Part shown: piece after piece, positions 34,470 to 43,607 of the stretch | Layout of the letters: every line of letters begins with the position of its first letter | Numbering within the stretch: the stretch's first letter is position 1 | From: an uncultured Lactobacillus sp. | GTDB lineage: Bacteria; Bacillota; Bacilli; Lactobacillales; Lactobacillaceae | Direction: 5' to 3' | Length of the DNA: 64,000 bases | Assembly (NCBI GenBank): GCA_937916845.1 | Contig: CALFSK010000049.1 | Span: 15,929-79,928 of the forward strand | Made by a program: the position numbers and the translations under genes | The notes under the pieces: generated by a model | The model's database searches: none | Told to the model about the DNA's origin: nothing | The model's input: the letters and a program-made list of their open reading frames with translations, nothing else

Positions 34470-35339
34470 TTATTTCAGTAAATCTGCCGCCATGGCATAG
34501 TCCCCGACCGTGGCTGAGCCGTTATTTGGTACTTGTGACCGCACAATCAGATCATCTAAATCCGGTAACGCAACGTAGTTATTATTCAACTGTTCCACGT
34601 ATTTGCGGATTTTAGGCATTTCAGCATCGCTTAACACGGAGCCCCCAAATACAATCTTTTCGGGCGCAAAATTCAAGTAAGTATTGAAGACCAACTGCGC
34701 AGCGTAGTAACTGACATAATCAAACACCACGTTATCCCGTGACAAGTCTTCACCACGTTGACCCGTTCTTTTTTCAATCGCTGGACCGGCAGCCATTCCT
34801 TCAAAACAACGGTTACCATGGAACGGGCAAACCCCTTCAAAGTGATCATCTGGGTGCGCCACGACCATCGTGTGCCCCATTTCCGAGTGGGCCCGTCCAC
34901 CGATGAAATGACCATCCTGAATGGCACCGCCACCAATTCCAGTCCCAATCGTGAAATAAACTAACGAATGATTGGTTTCACCGGCACCAAAACGATATTC
35001 ACCATAAGCTGACGCGTTAACGTCGGTAGTAAATGCAATCGGCACGTTCAGAGCGGCTTTCAACGTTCCCACGATGTCTGCACCTTCCCATCCCTTTTTA
35101 GGTGTAGCAAGGACATGACCGTACGTTGCTGAATCTTTGCGAATATCAATCGGACCAAACGACCCAATTCCTAACGCGTCGACAGGATGGGCTTCAAAAA
35201 ACGCCACACATTTTCCTAAGGTTTCTTCAGGCGTCGTCGTCGCAATGCGCGCACGCTCCTGTGTCTGCATCGTTTCGTCTGCGACCGCTACCACAAACTT
35301 GGTTCCGCCGGCTTCAATACTACCCAATCTTTTATTCAT
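34470..35339 (-). CDS. ROK family fructokinase
   Basis: A 289-residue ROK kinase, most like lactic acid bacterial fructokinases (ScrK/YdhR type). It has the phosphate motif GSIEAGGTKFVVAVAD, the catalytic DVNASAYGEYRFGAG, TIGTGIGGGAI, and the zinc cluster HSEMGH with CPFHGNRCFEGM. It would phosphorylate fructose at C6 with ATP. Single gene. A TATAAT (35379-35384 on the minus strand, extended -10) and a cre-like site with one mismatch (35366-35379) lie upstream, suggesting catabolite control. Confidence 0.9.
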   Translation of the reverse strand: MNKRLGSIEAGGTKFVVAVADETMQTQERARIATTTPEETLGKCVAFFEAHPVDALGIGSFGPIDIRKDSATYGHVLATPKKGWEGADIVGTLKAALNVPIAFTTDVNASAYGEYRFGAGETNHSLVYFTIGTGIGGGAIQDGHFIGGRAHSEMGHTMVVAHPDDHFEGVCPFHGNRCFEGMAAGPAIEKRTGQRGEDLSRDNVVFDYVSYYAAQLVFNTYLNFAPEKIVFGGSVLSDAEMPKIRKYVEQLNNNYVALPDLDDLIVRSQVPNNGSATVGDYAMAADLLK

Positions 35340-35365
35340 TTACGTATACTCCTCTTAATTTCGTT

Positions 35366-35384
35366 TGAATGCGATTACATTATA
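35366..35384 (-). promoter_or_regulatory. -10 element and cre-like site of the fructokinase gene
   Basis: On the minus strand TATAAT (35379-35384), immediately followed by TGTAATCGCATTCA, which matches the cre consensus except at one position (A for T). CcpA binding here is a weaker prediction than at 33334. Confidence 0.45.
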
Positions 35385-35485
35385 GCATTTCATAAATTAC
35401 CAGTCATCCTGAAAAATATATTCGATTCGACTTTTAAAGCTTGAACCGTGATATCAGCGACAACCGGACTAAGTCATATTTATAA

Positions 35486-35561
35486 CCTAAAGATTGAAAG
35501 TACTAGACCTAGTTCAGTCGTTGCTTTAGCACTGCTTATCGTTAGAAAACCAGCATTTTTA
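35486..35561 (+). repeat. Repeat segment D, copy 2
   Basis: Near-identical to 7262-7338 (AAAGATTGAAAGT...TTAGCACTGCTTATCG). It is directly preceded by a family B right end (GACAACCGGACTAAG, about 35459) and followed by family A copy 5, giving the order B-end, D, A, linker, B. Confidence 0.65.
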
Positions 35562-35668
35562 AGCGCTTCGCCGGCAGAATCAGTAGGCCATGGGGTCGGC
35601 TACAGACAAGGACGGTCTGGAACTTCAATTCAGATCTGATAACCCACGTCTTTGAATTGCCCCGCAAG
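35562..35668 (+). repeat. Structured repeat family A, copy 5 (truncated)
   Basis: The left half of family A up to GCCCCGCAAGG; the GATTGGC hairpin and right closing arm are missing. The following linker (TCTTACTATTGTTATTTT) leads into B copy 2. Confidence 0.7.
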
Positions 35669-35717
35669 GCTGATTGACTCCGCTAACAATAGTCTTACTA
35701 TTGTTATTTTAGTCGGA

Positions 35718-35902
35718 TGATCGGAGGTTGTCGCTGATGGCATCAGTCGTGAAGGTGGTGTTAGGACCGGCGTTTTTTCCGGTCGTTACACCACGGACGG
35801 TCCGTAACAATTGCGACTTTTGCAATTGTTACAGGCGAGGGGCTAGACCGCTCCTCAGGCTAGCCCCGGTCCCACGACCGCATGTCATCAGTGGCGACCG
35901 GA
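35718..35902 (+). repeat. Structured repeat family B, copy 2
   Basis: A 14-pair closing stem made of Watson-Crick and G-U pairs (35726-35739 with 35886-35899). The third hairpin is GGGGCTAG (35839-35846) with CTAGCCCC (35860-35867) around the loop ACCGCTCCTCAGG, identical to that in copy 1. The other hairpins are GACCGG/CCGGTC and GTAACAATTGC/GCAATTGTTAC. Confidence 0.8.
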
Positions 35903-35965
35903 CTAAGTCATATTTATAACTAAAAAACCAGCAACTCACTGATTGAGTTGCTGGTTCTATTAAGC

Positions 35966-37024
35966 TTATTGCATGTGTAATAAGCCCATCTTTTCCATCG
36001 TTTCGGCAATCTGTACAGAGTTCCATGCGGCACCCTTTAACATGTTGTCTGAAACATCCCACATCTGGAAGGCTTGCGGTGTTTCTTGGTCTGGACGAAT
36101 CCGACCAACGAAAGTATCGCGGGAACCTTCAGCGTCGTGAGCTTGTGGATAAATTTGATGATCAGGATCGTCTTTTAATACGATGCCCGGAGCTTTTGCC
36201 AAAACATCTTGGATGTCTTTGACCGTTGCCTTAGGATCTTCAACTTCAAAGTAAATTGATTCTGAATGGGCTACGGGAACGGGAATCCGTACACAAGTAG
36301 CGGTTACTTTGATGTCTTTACTATCCATATCACCTGACATGATCTTTTTGGTTTCGTGAATCATCTTCCACTCTTCATGAGTGTAGCCATCTTCTTCAAA
36401 CACGTCGATTTGTGGTAGCGCGTTAAAAGCAATTGGGTAGTGTTTCTTGTCGCCAGAGACTGGTAAGATATGGGCTTCCATATCCTTGCCATCAAGGTAA
36501 GCTTGCGTTTCATCACGCAATTCCTTTAAGGCCCGGTTCCCGGCACCACTAACGGCTTGATAAGTTGAGACAATGACGCGCTTTAGCCCAAAGGCCTTAC
36601 GAATCGGTTCGAGAGCAACCACCATTTGGATTGTTGAGCAGTTCGGGTTAGCCACGATACCGTGGTGCGCCTTTAATGCTTCTGGGTTAACTTCAGGAAC
36701 GACCAATGGAATTTTCGGATCCATCCGGAAAGCACTGGTATTATCAACAACTACCGCACCCCGTTTAACAGCTTCTGGGGCAAACTTTTTCGATACGGAA
36801 CCACCCGCTGAGAAAAGGGCCAAATCAATTCCTTCAAATGATTCGGGAACCGTTTCTTCAACAGTTAAAGGTTGACCGTTGAATTGCAATTGTTTCCCTG
36901 CTGAACGACTTGATGCCAATAGCTTAACCGAATTGACTGGTAAACTTGTTTGTTCCACCATTTTGATCATCCGTGCACCAACTGCACCGGTTGCACCGAC
37001 AATCGCGACGTTATATCCACTCAC
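35966..37024 (-). CDS. asd: Aspartate-semialdehyde dehydrogenase
   Basis: A 352-residue Asd that reduces aspartyl phosphate to aspartate semialdehyde, precursor of lysine/diaminopimelate, threonine and methionine. It has [31 protein letters not shown], the catalytic Cys129 in [11 protein letters not shown], and the histidine region [13 protein letters not shown]. The start is GTG at 37024 (GCGAGG upstream). An extended -10 (TGCTATAAT, 37060-37068 on the minus strand) precedes it. Its product is the substrate of Hom at 0.9 kb. Confidence 0.95.
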   Translation of the reverse strand: MSGYNVAIVGATGAVGARMIKMVEQTSLPVNSVKLLASSRSAGKQLQFNGQPLTVEETVPESFEGIDLALFSAGGSVSKKFAPEAVKRGAVVVDNTSAFRMDPKIPLVVPEVNPEALKAHHGIVANPNCSTIQMVVALEPIRKAFGLKRVIVSTYQAVSGAGNRALKELRDETQAYLDGKDMEAHILPVSGDKKHYPIAFNALPQIDVFEEDGYTHEEWKMIHETKKIMSGDMDSKDIKVTATCVRIPVPVAHSESIYFEVEDPKATVKDIQDVLAKAPGIVLKDDPDHQIYPQAHDAEGSRDTFVGRIRPDQETPQAFQMWDVSDNMLKGAAWNSVQIAETMEKMGLLHMQ

Positions 37025-37254
37025 AATGAAGACCTCGCTTTGATAGTTATTGAAACATTATTATAGCACGATTTTAAAGATTAGAAAACAATGAGTTAAT
37101 TTAATTATAAATTACTAATGTCAATTAGCCTAGACTCAGATTCATTCGGCGGATACTAACCTCAATCGAGAAAGTGCGAGAATCCGATGTGCACACGCCT
37201 AACTTATACGGATACCACGACGACTTGCCACGTTCCATTCATTGACCGAGCCGA

Positions 37255-37473
37255 CTAGTGGCGTTGCTTCAAGAAGTGGTCAAATTCGGTATTAATCGCT
37301 TGGCGAACGCGGGAATCTTCTAAATCCGCCTTCGTCATTTTTTGATCACCAGTGACCCGACTAACAACTTGTAGATAACCAAATAAAACCTGACTTGGAT
37401 CCATGTGGTACTGACTTGCCAACGAGACGGCCAAATCATACCGATCCGGTCCCATCAATGCAGAATAATCCAT
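37255..37473 (-). CDS. Small conserved-looking protein of unknown function
   Basis: A 72-residue soluble protein (MDYSALMGPDRYDLAVSLAS...FLKQRH) with a good AAGGAGG site seven bases before the ATG. It has no membrane segment or motif I recognise; it is mostly helical with mixed charge. The 180-base gap to asd holds nothing clear, so it may be monocistronic or precede asd on the same transcript. Confidence 0.68.
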   Translation of the reverse strand: MDYSALMGPDRYDLAVSLASQYHMDPSQVLFGYLQVVSRVTGDQKMTKADLEDSRVRQAINTEFDHFLKQRH

Positions 37474-37697
37474 TTAAAGTTCCTCCTTGAATTTGTAAGT
37501 TGATTGGTCTAACTCAAACATAACCAATTACAAGCAACTATTTTAGCTTGTTTAAACCTAATAGCGTTTTAGAATAGCATAATTCGGATTAAATTACTGG
37601 AATTAGTCCCGGCCATTAAACCAACCACTCAAATCCCCGCACAATATGGTAAGATTATCTTAATAATAGTAAATATATTGTGGGAGAATCAGGACGA

Positions 37698-40382
37698 ATG
37701 CGAAAGTTATTAAAGCCTAAATTTTTATTTTTATTTTTCTGGATTATTGCAGTGTTCGCAAGCATTGCAGTTCTACCAAATATCGAATCATTTTTAACCC
37801 ATCAAGAAGTTCGCACGACTCAGTCAGGAATGACTAGTAAACAGCAATTACGCTGGGGACACGGTTTAGCGGACACGCAATCACTAACCCTAGTCTTTAA
37901 TAATCCTGGCGGCAAACTAACGGCTTATCAGAAATCCCAAGTTAGCCAAACACTTTCTAACCTTAATTTGAAAGCTGACTATTACGGCATCAAGCAGTTA
38001 CGTACGAATCAGATGATGACGAACGATAAGAAGTTGCTGACCGCCAGTGACGGTTCAACCGAGATTGCCGTCGCCGCAGTTAAGTCGAGCGCGGAAAATT
38101 TACCAATCGTTGCCGAACAGATCAATAATGCCATCGCCGTTTCGGGTCTCAATACGGCCGTAACCAATCCGCAATTGGTCGCGCGCGCGCATACTAGACA
38201 ACGCGTCCGCGAAGTCATCAGTGCCTACCTCATTGGTAGTGCGGTGATGCTACTAGTACTAGGCTTTATCTTCCGCTCACTACTGGTTCCCCTCATTAAT
38301 TTATTAACGCAAGTGATTGTTTTAATTACCTCAATGAGTCTAGTGACTAACGCACAAACCACTTGGCACCTCCCATTTTCCACCGAAAGTGTCGTGCTAA
38401 TTGGTCTCGTTAGTTTTCTAGTCACCAGCCTACTGACCTGGTCCTTCATGCGCGACTACTGGGCTGAGGACGTGCTTGCCGATGGTGACAAGGTCAGCTT
38501 GGCAACCATGTCAATCCAATATAAACGTTGGCTAGTTGTCCTATTACCACTAGCCATTCTCGCCCTCGTTCTTGGACAGACGAGTTGGCTATCGCTAGCG
38601 TCAGCTTGGACAATTGCCATCACACTAGTCATGGCTGCTTTAGCGACGCCGACCCTCAACTATGCTTTTACCGCTTTACTCGGTGAAAGTATTTACTGGC
38701 CAGGGACCCGGGCTTGGCGGCCACGTGCCAAAAATCTATGGGGACAATTTGCCCGCCTTAGTCATTGGCAGCCAATCCTCGGCTTACTCGCCGCTGCAGT
38801 TTTGATTGTGCCCGGATTATTGATGGCTAAAGTCCAATACGCGGACGACAATTTACGGCCGACCCATCAAGATCAACTCTCATCTGCAGAGCTAGGTCAG
38901 CAAATTCTAACTGCTCATTTTGGCAATGGCGCCGCTGAACCGATCGTTGTGACGATTCACAACGCTAAACCAGTGACCACCCAAGCAAATTTACAGGCTT
39001 TAGATGCCTTGACCACCAAACTTCAAGTAGTTAAAAACGTTGCACGGGTCGTTTCAGTGACCCAACCAACTGGTCATCGCCTCAGTCCGTTTTACGTTAA
39101 AAATCAGATTGCCCTGATCAACGCTGACTTAGCTGGTAAACAAGTGACAGTCACTGGTCTTCAAAAAGCCATCGCAGCCAATCAACAAGCCTTACAACAA
39201 GCTGAAACCAAGCAACATGCCAAATCCGTTGATAAGCTGTCTGATCGTCTAAATAACGTTGCTACGACCAATGACGACCTGCTGGAACAGATTTCCGACT
39301 TGAACGACACGCTGTCAGAACCAGCGTCAACCCCTCGACATGCCAGCCGGGTCAATCGGGCATTTAACAAGTTAAATCGTTTAAATCGCCGCATGACTAG
39401 TCAGCTTAATGGTCTGGTCGACCAACAAAATACGGTCGCTGAACAGGCTGGGCGCGCCAATCAAAAGGTTCGCAAAGTCAATAAATCCTTAAAGAAAACA
39501 ACGCAGTCCCTTCAGACGCTACTGGCTTCACTTAAAGTTACAAGCACTTACCTGACCGGACTGTCCAACAGTCAAATTGGTCAAAGTTTTTACTTACCAG
39601 CCAATGGTCATCTCAATGACGACTATCAAAATAGTCTCTTTACCAACGTCAGCAGCGATCAGCTCACGACGCAATTGACCATTACACTGAGCACTTCACC
39701 AACTAGCGCAACTAGTTTGAAGACCATGAAAACCATTAAACAAGTGGTCAAGCACGGCTTATCCGCAACAACGTTGAGCCACGCAACGGTCACCACCAGC
39801 GGGGTCACGAGTCAACAAGCCGCTCATCACCAGCTGATTTCAAAGCACGGATTGACATGGACCATCCTCAGTTTAGCCATCATTGCAATTTGTCTCTGGT
39901 TAACGCTCAGCTCGTTTACGTTAAGTGCCCTGCTCACAACTGGGTTAACCCTGCTACTCATCGCAAGCTGGGGTTGGACACAGTTAATCATGACAACTTG
40001 GTTTAATAACGGTCCCCTTAGTAGCAGCGTCTTTCTATGGGGCGTTGGCTTGTTAAGCCTCCATTGGTTGAGCCTCACCTTGATGACCGTTCATCGTAAA
40101 CACTGGCTTCAACATTTCGATGACGCGAAGTTGCTTCGACACTTCTACTTATCTGGTCAATCCGTTTGGCCGCTAACACTGTTTGAACTGAGTTACTTGT
40201 TACCATTACTATTAATGTCTGACGCTAACTTACACGCGTGGGCCGTTATGGGATTGGTGGGGATCACCATCAGTAATCTCGCGGTACCACTAGTACTACC
40301 AGGCCTAATCACCTGGACCGTTCGACCACCTAAAGGGCTTAAAAATTGGTTGACGAAGCACCATGTTTTAACGGCAAAGTAA
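37698..40382 (+). CDS. MMPL family RND-type exporter
   Basis: An 894-residue membrane protein of MMPL architecture: an N-terminal helix (FLFLFFWIIAVFASIAVL), an extracytoplasmic domain, five to six helices (about 180-370), a second extracytoplasmic domain with long Gln/Asn-rich coiled-coil-like stretches (about 475-620), and a final block of helices (about 715-890). In Gram-positives such proteins export lipids, peptides or drugs by proton-motive force; the cargo is unknown. The ATG at 37698 follows AGGACG, while an in-frame GTG 18 bases earlier lacks a ribosome site. Monocistronic, followed by a terminator. Confidence 0.85.
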   Translation: MRKLLKPKFLFLFFWIIAVFASIAVLPNIESFLTHQEVRTTQSGMTSKQQLRWGHGLADTQSLTLVFNNPGGKLTAYQKSQVSQTLSNLNLKADYYGIKQLRTNQMMTNDKKLLTASDGSTEIAVAAVKSSAENLPIVAEQINNAIAVSGLNTAVTNPQLVARAHTRQRVREVISAYLIGSAVMLLVLGFIFRSLLVPLINLLTQVIVLITSMSLVTNAQTTWHLPFSTESVVLIGLVSFLVTSLLTWSFMRDYWAEDVLADGDKVSLATMSIQYKRWLVVLLPLAILALVLGQTSWLSLASAWTIAITLVMAALATPTLNYAFTALLGESIYWPGTRAWRPRAKNLWGQFARLSHWQPILGLLAAAVLIVPGLLMAKVQYADDNLRPTHQDQLSSAELGQQILTAHFGNGAAEPIVVTIHNAKPVTTQANLQALDALTTKLQVVKNVARVVSVTQPTGHRLSPFYVKNQIALINADLAGKQVTVTGLQKAIAANQQALQQAETKQHAKSVDKLSDRLNNVATTNDDLLEQISDLNDTLSEPASTPRHASRVNRAFNKLNRLNRRMTSQLNGLVDQQNTVAEQAGRANQKVRKVNKSLKKTTQSLQTLLASLKVTSTYLTGLSNSQIGQSFYLPANGHLNDDYQNSLFTNVSSDQLTTQLTITLSTSPTSATSLKTMKTIKQVVKHGLSATTLSHATVTTSGVTSQQAAHHQLISKHGLTWTILSLAIIAICLWLTLSSFTLSALLTTGLTLLLIASWGWTQLIMTTWFNNGPLSSSVFLWGVGLLSLHWLSLTLMTVHRKHWLQHFDDAKLLRHFYLSGQSVWPLTLFELSYLLPLLLMSDANLHAWAVMGLVGITISNLAVPLVLPGLITWTVRPPKGLKNWLTKHHVLTAK

Positions 40383-40385
40383 TCT

Positions 40386-40435
40386 AAAAAGAATGGATGA
40401 CTGCGTTTTGAAGACGCAGCCACCCATTCTTTTTT
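40386..40435. terminator. Terminator after the MMPL gene
   Basis: AAAAAGAATGG...CTGCGT pairs with ACGCAG...CCATTCTTTTTT. It may also serve the convergent LPQTNE gene ending at 40473. Confidence 0.85.
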
Positions 40436-40472
40436 GCTATCTAACTTTTACTTATCCCTAACAATCGTCAAA

Positions 40473-42488
40473 TTAATTAGAGCGCCGGCGGTAGAAATGT
40501 ACGCCCAACGCCACTAGAATTCCTGCTAAAGCTAATCCAATAATCGCGTATAACCGTTGTGGCTGCTCATTAGTTTGCGGTAACGTCGTACCCGTACCTG
40601 GCTTAGTTCCAGTTCCGGGTTGTCCATCTTGATTGGATGACGAACCGCCACCGTTATTGCCGTTGCCTTGGTTTGAGGCTCCCGGCGCCGTGACTCCGGG
40701 ATGTCCTGGTGTTGGCGTCTGGGTCCCTGGATTTTCAGGGGCGGGCGTCCCCGTGCCAGGCTTTTCTGGTTCAGTTACACCTGGTTTTTCAGGTGTCCCA
40801 GGTTCTGGTTTCCCAGGTTCTTCCGGTGTACCCGGTTCCTCAGGATTCCCAGGTTCTGGCTTTCCTGGCTCTTCCGGTGTGCCTGGTTCCTCAGGATTCC
40901 CAGGTTCTGGTTTCCCTGGCTCTTCCGGTGTACCCGGTTCCTCAGGATTCCCAGGTTCTGGCTTTCCTGGCTCTTCCGGTGTGCCTGGTTCTTCGCCGCC
41001 ATTTGCTTCCGGTTCATCGGTCGCTTTGACAGCTACAGATGCTGTTTGCCCAGCCGTGATCGTAAATGGTAACGGCTCGGAAGATAATTCGTAGTCCGCT
41101 GGCGCTTTCGTTTCCACAAACTGATAGTCGCCAGGCGTCAGACCATCTACCGTTAACTGGCCCTGTTCATCGGTCGTGAGGTCGCTCTTAATAACGGTCC
41201 CAGCCGCGTCCTTTAATTCATACACGGCACCAGCTAAAGCTTTCCCGTCAGTCGCATCGGTCTTACTCAAAACAACTGAGCCCGTTTCCGGTTCCACCGG
41301 TGTCTTCGTATCACTTTGGCTAACTTGGACTGGTGTTGCGGTATCCTTTGCATTGATGGTGAACTTGATTGGCGTACTGTCAAGTTCGTAGCCAGCGGGC
41401 GCTTTCGTTTCAACAAATTGATAGTCACCGGGTACTAGTTCGCTGATGGCAATTTCGCCATTAGCGTCAGTCGTCAATCCGGATTGCATAACGTCACCAA
41501 CTGAATCTTGTAACTCATATTTAGCACCGCTTAACTTGGCCTTGGTTTCAGCATCCTGTTTGCTAAAAATAACCTCGCCGACAGGATCACCGGCACCAAT
41601 ATCGTTGCCGCCGTTACCAGTCCCGCTACCACCATAGCTAACGTTCCCACTGACAGTTGAGCCATTCATTGAAGCCGTATTAGTCCAGTTACTACTGCCA
41701 CTTGAAACATTGCTTAACTTGCTGTTGTAAACCATGTTGACCGCAGTGGTGATATTACTAAATGTAAACGTAATCTCACTACCGTTAACGCTGACTTCTG
41801 GTGTAACGGTACCGTTCTGAACAAAGTTTCCCGCGTCATTGTAAGCGCCAGTGTAAGCAATCACTGATCCTGGCACAAACGTCTGATTAGGGCTCAGCGT
41901 ATCTTTAACGACAACCGAGCCGAGCTCTTTGCCTTCAGGATTAAAAGCAACGTTCCACGTTAACTTTGATGGTAGCCCATTATTGTCATACCCGCTGATC
42001 CAACCTAATTTGTTGACGGTCCAATCATAGTGAACATCTGAAGTCGACGTCCCCTTTGCATAAAACTGTAACGTCCCCGACCGGTTAGTCCCAGTATGAG
42101 CTAACGCATCATTAAACGTAATCGTCCCCGCTGTCTGGCCAGCTTTGATCACAAAATTTCCGACTGTTTGACCGTTATTGTCAACGATTGGAAAGCTTAG
42201 GTCAACCGGTGCAATCGCACCATTTGGCAATTCAACAGTTGCAGTATCGCCGTTCGCAATTGGCTGGCCGTCACGAATGGACCACTCATACTTAACCGTA
42301 TAATCTTCCCATTTGCTTAGTGAACCCGTATCTGACATCACCGTCCCATGTCGGTCAGTAACCACTGCACTACTGCCCGTTAAGCCATTGGTTGGAATTT
42401 CAGACGCTCTGGCAACACGCCCCAACGCTAAAACCGTCGCAAAAACTGTCAACAGACCAAGTAGGACTGCAAACAATTTGACTCGCAT
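40473..42488 (-). CDS. Cna-B domain cell-wall-anchored protein with LPQTNE sorting signal
   Basis: A 671-residue secreted adhesin-like protein. Order: signal peptide (FAVLLGLLTVFATVLAL); an adhesion module of about 270 residues (SKWEDYTVKYEWSIRDG, GSVVVKDTLSPNQTFVPGS) similar to collagen-binding/SpaA N-domains; two Cna-B repeats, each with KTDA or KQDA...LVPGDYQFVETKAPAGYEL; a proline-rich stalk built of a 17-residue unit repeated about three and a half times; and LPQTNEQ, a hydrophobic segment and RRRSN. Sortase should link it to peptidoglycan. I chose the ATG at 42488 because GGGGGAG lies upstream. LPQTxE is the variant typical of L. plantarum relatives. Confidence 0.9.
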   Translation of the reverse strand: MRVKLFAVLLGLLTVFATVLALGRVARASEIPTNGLTGSSAVVTDRHGTVMSDTGSLSKWEDYTVKYEWSIRDGQPIANGDTATVELPNGAIAPVDLSFPIVDNNGQTVGNFVIKAGQTAGTITFNDALAHTGTNRSGTLQFYAKGTSTSDVHYDWTVNKLGWISGYDNNGLPSKLTWNVAFNPEGKELGSVVVKDTLSPNQTFVPGSVIAYTGAYNDAGNFVQNGTVTPEVSVNGSEITFTFSNITTAVNMVYNSKLSNVSSGSSNWTNTASMNGSTVSGNVSYGGSGTGNGGNDIGAGDPVGEVIFSKQDAETKAKLSGAKYELQDSVGDVMQSGLTTDANGEIAISELVPGDYQFVETKAPAGYELDSTPIKFTINAKDTATPVQVSQSDTKTPVEPETGSVVLSKTDATDGKALAGAVYELKDAAGTVIKSDLTTDEQGQLTVDGLTPGDYQFVETKAPADYELSSEPLPFTITAGQTASVAVKATDEPEANGGEEPGTPEEPGKPEPGNPEEPGTPEEPGKPEPGNPEEPGTPEEPGKPEPGNPEEPGTPEEPGKPEPGTPEKPGVTEPEKPGTGTPAPENPGTQTPTPGHPGVTAPGASNQGNGNNGGGSSSNQDGQPGTGTKPGTGTTLPQTNEQPQRLYAIIGLALAGILVALGVHFYRRRSN
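40790..40990 (-). repeat. 51-bp tandem repeat encoding a proline-rich stalk
   Basis: About three and a half copies of a 51-base unit encoding EPGNPEEPGTPEEPGKP. Such arrays usually vary in copy number between strains and set the distance of the adhesin from the wall. Confidence 0.8.
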
Positions 42489-42682
42489 TTTTGACTCCCC
42501 CATTCTCTCGTTCACCGCTATTTACCAAACTACTTTTTGTTAAAATCATAACGACAATAACCTCAGACCGGCACCACCGCTACTTTAACAAAGTTAACAA
42601 TATACCCAACCGTTCGCAGTGGTATACCAATAGGCTTGCTTAGATAGTTTTGCAAACAAATTCGCCCGTTAACAAAAAAGTA

Positions 42683-42857
42683 GAGCGTGGTCCAAAAGAC
42701 GGTTAGTTTGCGAACATTAACGTGAAAGTAGCGATTATTCCTGGGTTTGGAATAGTCGCTACTTTCGGGTTAAGCGGAACAAACTGCCTTTTAGCCCACG
42801 TTTCGACCATAGCAATAGGAAAAGCCAACCAGAAAATTTCTGATTGACTTTTTGAAT
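42683..42857 (+). repeat. Structured repeat family C, copy 1
   Basis: Central hairpin GAAAGTAGCGA (42724-42734) with TCGCTACTTTC (42756-42766), extended by TATTCC/GGAATA around TGGGTTT. Outer arms CAAAAGACGGTTAGTTTG and CAAACTGCCTTTTA pair with bulges. Copies at 53729-53909 and 57611-57788 keep the loop while the stem changes. The surrounding gap (42489-42995) otherwise holds only segment D copy 3. Confidence 0.72.
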
Positions 42858-42896
42858 TTTATTTCTAACTCTAGATCTAACTAACTTTATTCTATA

Positions 42897-42985
42897 ACCT
42901 AAAGATTGAGAGTACTGGAACTAATTTAATTGCGGCCATGGCACCGCTTATCGTTAGGAATCAAGCATTTTTCATCGCTGCGCCT
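42897..42985 (+). repeat. Repeat segment D, copy 3 (abuts the GNAT gene end)
   Basis: CCTAAAGATTGAGAGTACTGG...GGCACCGCTTATCGTTAGG, similar to the D segments at 7.3 and 35.5 kb. It stops within the first bases of a family A left end (GCTGCGCCTGC) at the GNAT stop codon, so A is lost here. Confidence 0.6.
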
Positions 42986-42995
42986 GCATCTTCAC

Positions 42996-43430
42996 TTATA
43001 GCGTATATTGCATCGCTTGGTGCTTCAAACCAGCTTCCATAAAGATGGGGCCCACTGCTTTAAAGCCTAACTTTGCGTAAAACTGCTGGGCGGTCACTTG
43101 GGCACCCAGTTCCAGCTGCTGATAACCTTGCGCCTTAGCATCACTGATCATCCGTTTAATCAGCGCACCCGCGTACCCGTGTCCCCGCGCGGACTTCAGG
43201 GTCGCCACCCGCTGAATATGTAACGTGGTCGCATCGTTAGGCGTTATCCGGGCCGTGGCGACGGCGCGCCCTTGATCATCATATAAGACGTAGTGCCACG
43301 TTGCGGACGTGACCGTATCTAATTCTAGGTTAGGGTCAATGCCCTGTTCTTTAATAAAAACCGCCTTACGAATCATGATTGCATCCGCATAGACCGTCGA
43401 ACTCGTTTGATTGCTTTGCTTAATCTCCAT
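42996..43430 (-). CDS. GNAT family N-acetyltransferase
   Basis: A 144-residue GCN5-type acetyltransferase. The acetyl-CoA site reads RGHGYAGALIKRMI after IQRVATLKSA, and FYAKLGFKAVG is the C-terminal strand-helix. IFKKEQG-type start features (FIKEQGIDPNLELD) resemble the ElaA/YjcF subgroup. The acceptor is unknown. The ATG at 43430 has AAAGG nearby; a longer frame of 19 residues is unlikely. Confidence 0.85.
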   Translation of the reverse strand: MEIKQSNQTSSTVYADAIMIRKAVFIKEQGIDPNLELDTVTSATWHYVLYDDQGRAVATARITPNDATTLHIQRVATLKSARGHGYAGALIKRMISDAKAQGYQQLELGAQVTAQQFYAKLGFKAVGPIFMEAGLKHQAMQYTL

Positions 43431-43607
43431 ACCTTTAACCCACCTTTTAATGAAATTGAGCTTAACTGTTTTACGTGCTAACGTCAACTAACCATTTAAC
43501 GCATTCTTAAAAATGTTAGCGATTGCGAGGTGATGACTTATGTTAAAATGATTTGATGACTGCTATTTGAGTCATATCCAAATTTCTCGCAAATGAGGTC
43601 TTTACAC

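Noticed and set aside
3591..35902. Interpretation of repeats A and B as tRNA genes
   Set aside because: The cloverleaf-like outline is much larger than a tRNA and lacks the T-loop GTTCGANTC and D-loop signatures.
40633..41094. Long plus-strand frames opposite the LPQTNE protein gene
   Set aside because: They mirror the proline-rich tandem repeat on the coding minus strand and have no start signals.
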